This document shows, piece by piece, positions 6,271 through 7,134 of a DNA stretch of 7,134 bases. The translations under genes and the position numbers were made by a program. Origin of the DNA: MGIIb-O3 sp046710875 (lineage in GTDB: Archaea > Thermoplasmatota > Poseidoniia > Poseidoniales > Thalassarchaeaceae); the NCBI GenBank assembly GCA_046710875.1, contig JBKEHQ010000065.1, positions 1 to 7,134 of the forward strand, written 5' to 3'. The notes under the pieces are model-generated. The model saw only the letters and a program-made list of their open reading frames with translations, made no database searches and had not been told where the DNA came from. Each line of letters begins with the position of its first letter. Position 1 is the stretch's first letter.

Positions 6271-7134
6271 AAGATGCTACAACCCGACTGGGGGATGGCT
6301 CGGCTCGAGAGCCGAAGAAGGTCGTGACAAGCTGCGATAAGTCGCGGGGAGAGGCATGAATCTCTTGGATCCGCGAATAGCTGAATTGGACCTCCTGACA
6401 TTAATGTCATTCCTCTTATGAGGAAAGGGAACCCCCCGAACTGAAGCATCTCAGTAGGGGGAGGAAAAGAAATCAAATGAGATTCCGTTAGTAGTGGCGA
6501 ATGAAAACGGAATAGGACAAACCGAATCTCCTTGGGAAACCTTGGAGAGATGTGGGGTATGGATCATCTGTAGTCTAAGTGTAGGAAGTAGAAGTCGCCT
6601 GGAACGGCGCACCATAGAGGGTGAAAGTCCCGTATACGTACTATGTATGACCAAGTGATGAATCCTGAGTAGCGTGCGTTGGATATCGCGCGTGAATATG
6701 GGAGGCAGATACTTCCAATCCTGAATACTACTCGAGACCGATAGTAGACAAGTAGCGTGAGCGAAAGCTGAAAAGTATCCTTAGCGGGATGTGAAAAGAC
6801 CCTGAAACCAGTCGGGAACAAGCTGAATAGGCGTTAAAGCGAAGATATGAGCAGCGTCTATTCTTGCGTTTCGAATAATGCCCCTGGGAGTTCTGATCAT
6901 TGGCGAGGTTAAGCAGTTAATCTGCGAAGCCGGAGGGAAACCGAAAGGTCCGCAGCCGCATTAGCGGCGAGGGACTGGGTGTGCTCGCCCGGAGTCAATG
7001 GTGGGAGACCTGAAGCCTGACGATCTATGCCTGGCCAGATTGAAGCCCGATGAAAGTTGGGTGGAGGATCAAACAGTTGCTGATGTGCAAATCGCTCTGA
7101 CGAGCTTGGTATAGGGGTGAAAGTCCAATCGAGA
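6271..7134 (+). rRNA. rrl: 23S ribosomal RNA, 5' part (cut by window end)
   Basis: Large-subunit rRNA, domain I and the beginning of domain II; about 860 of an expected 2,900 or so bases are present. Conserved landmarks, recognised against remembered E. coli and Haloarcula 23S, occur in order. These include GGGGATGGCTCGGCTC (6290-6305), AGCTGCGATAAG (6330-6341), GAACTGAAGCATCTCAGTA (6438-6456), the block GGAGGAAAAGAAATCAA (6461-6477), CTCGAGACCGATAGTAGACA (6731-6750), GTGAAAAGACCCTGAAACC (6791-6809), and GGGGTGAAAGTCCAATC near the window end. The 5' end is placed by alignment of GCTAC...CCGACTGG (6276-6291) with the start of archaeal 23S and is uncertain by about five bases. No insertion or intron is seen in the part present. 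Reverse-strand reading frames across 6156-6821 are fortuitous. Confidence 0.97.

Noticed and set aside
6156..6821. Reverse-strand ORFs of 67-106 codons
   Set aside because: They lie antisense to 23S rRNA and its leader, where structured rRNA sequence often creates spurious open frames; the products have no recognisable domain.
1..7134. CRISPR array, insertion sequence, prophage or defence system
   Set aside because: No direct repeat array, terminal inverted repeats, transposase, integrase or nuclease motifs were seen; the window is housekeeping and envelope genes plus rRNA.

Overview
The window is a single-direction (+ strand) stretch of A+T-rich archaeal DNA ending in the 5' third of a 23S rRNA gene. 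The archaeal assignment rests on an RNase P protein 4 (Rpp21/Rpr2 type), an archaeal-style YhbY/CRM protein beside it, TATA-box-like promoters, and 23S rRNA sequence of archaeal type. Low G+C genes, a 23S gene with no 16S gene upstream, and a membrane-anchored Ig-stack surface protein ending in a GWTMEQW...YG tail together suggest a marine planktonic relative of Thermoplasmata (Marine Group II/III Euryarchaeota, Poseidoniales-like). This is inference; no search was run.

Layout. Bases 1-2759 hold the 3' part of a very large secreted/surface protein. Its reading frame is open from base 3, so its real start lies outside the window. The first residues resemble the beta-rich tail that follows subtilisin-like (S8) proteases; then come a CARDB-like domain, about five NEW3/CARDB-like beta-sandwich units, one membrane span and a short cytoplasmic tail. 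Bases 2802-4034 are a compact, probably co-transcribed housekeeping cluster: adenylate kinase, RNase P protein 4 (one base after the adk stop) and a YhbY/CRM RNA-binding protein, each with its own Shine-Dalgarno-like sequence. Bases 4081-5718 encode an ArsB/NhaD-superfamily ion transporter with its own TATA box. Bases 5772-6032 encode an unrecognised 86-residue zinc-ribbon protein with a short C-terminal PFGI...AP repeat. Bases 6033-6270 form a non-coding leader with several predicted hairpins, and 23S rRNA runs from about 6271 to the window edge.

Working together: the adk-rnp4-yhbY block couples nucleotide homeostasis with tRNA 5' processing and ribosome biogenesis. The transporter and the surface protein look like independent cell-envelope units. 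The 23S gene appears to be an independent transcription unit with its own structured leader. No mobile element, CRISPR array, tRNA or defence system was seen. The least-explained elements are the small zinc-ribbon protein, the tail motif of the surface protein and the structured pre-23S leader.
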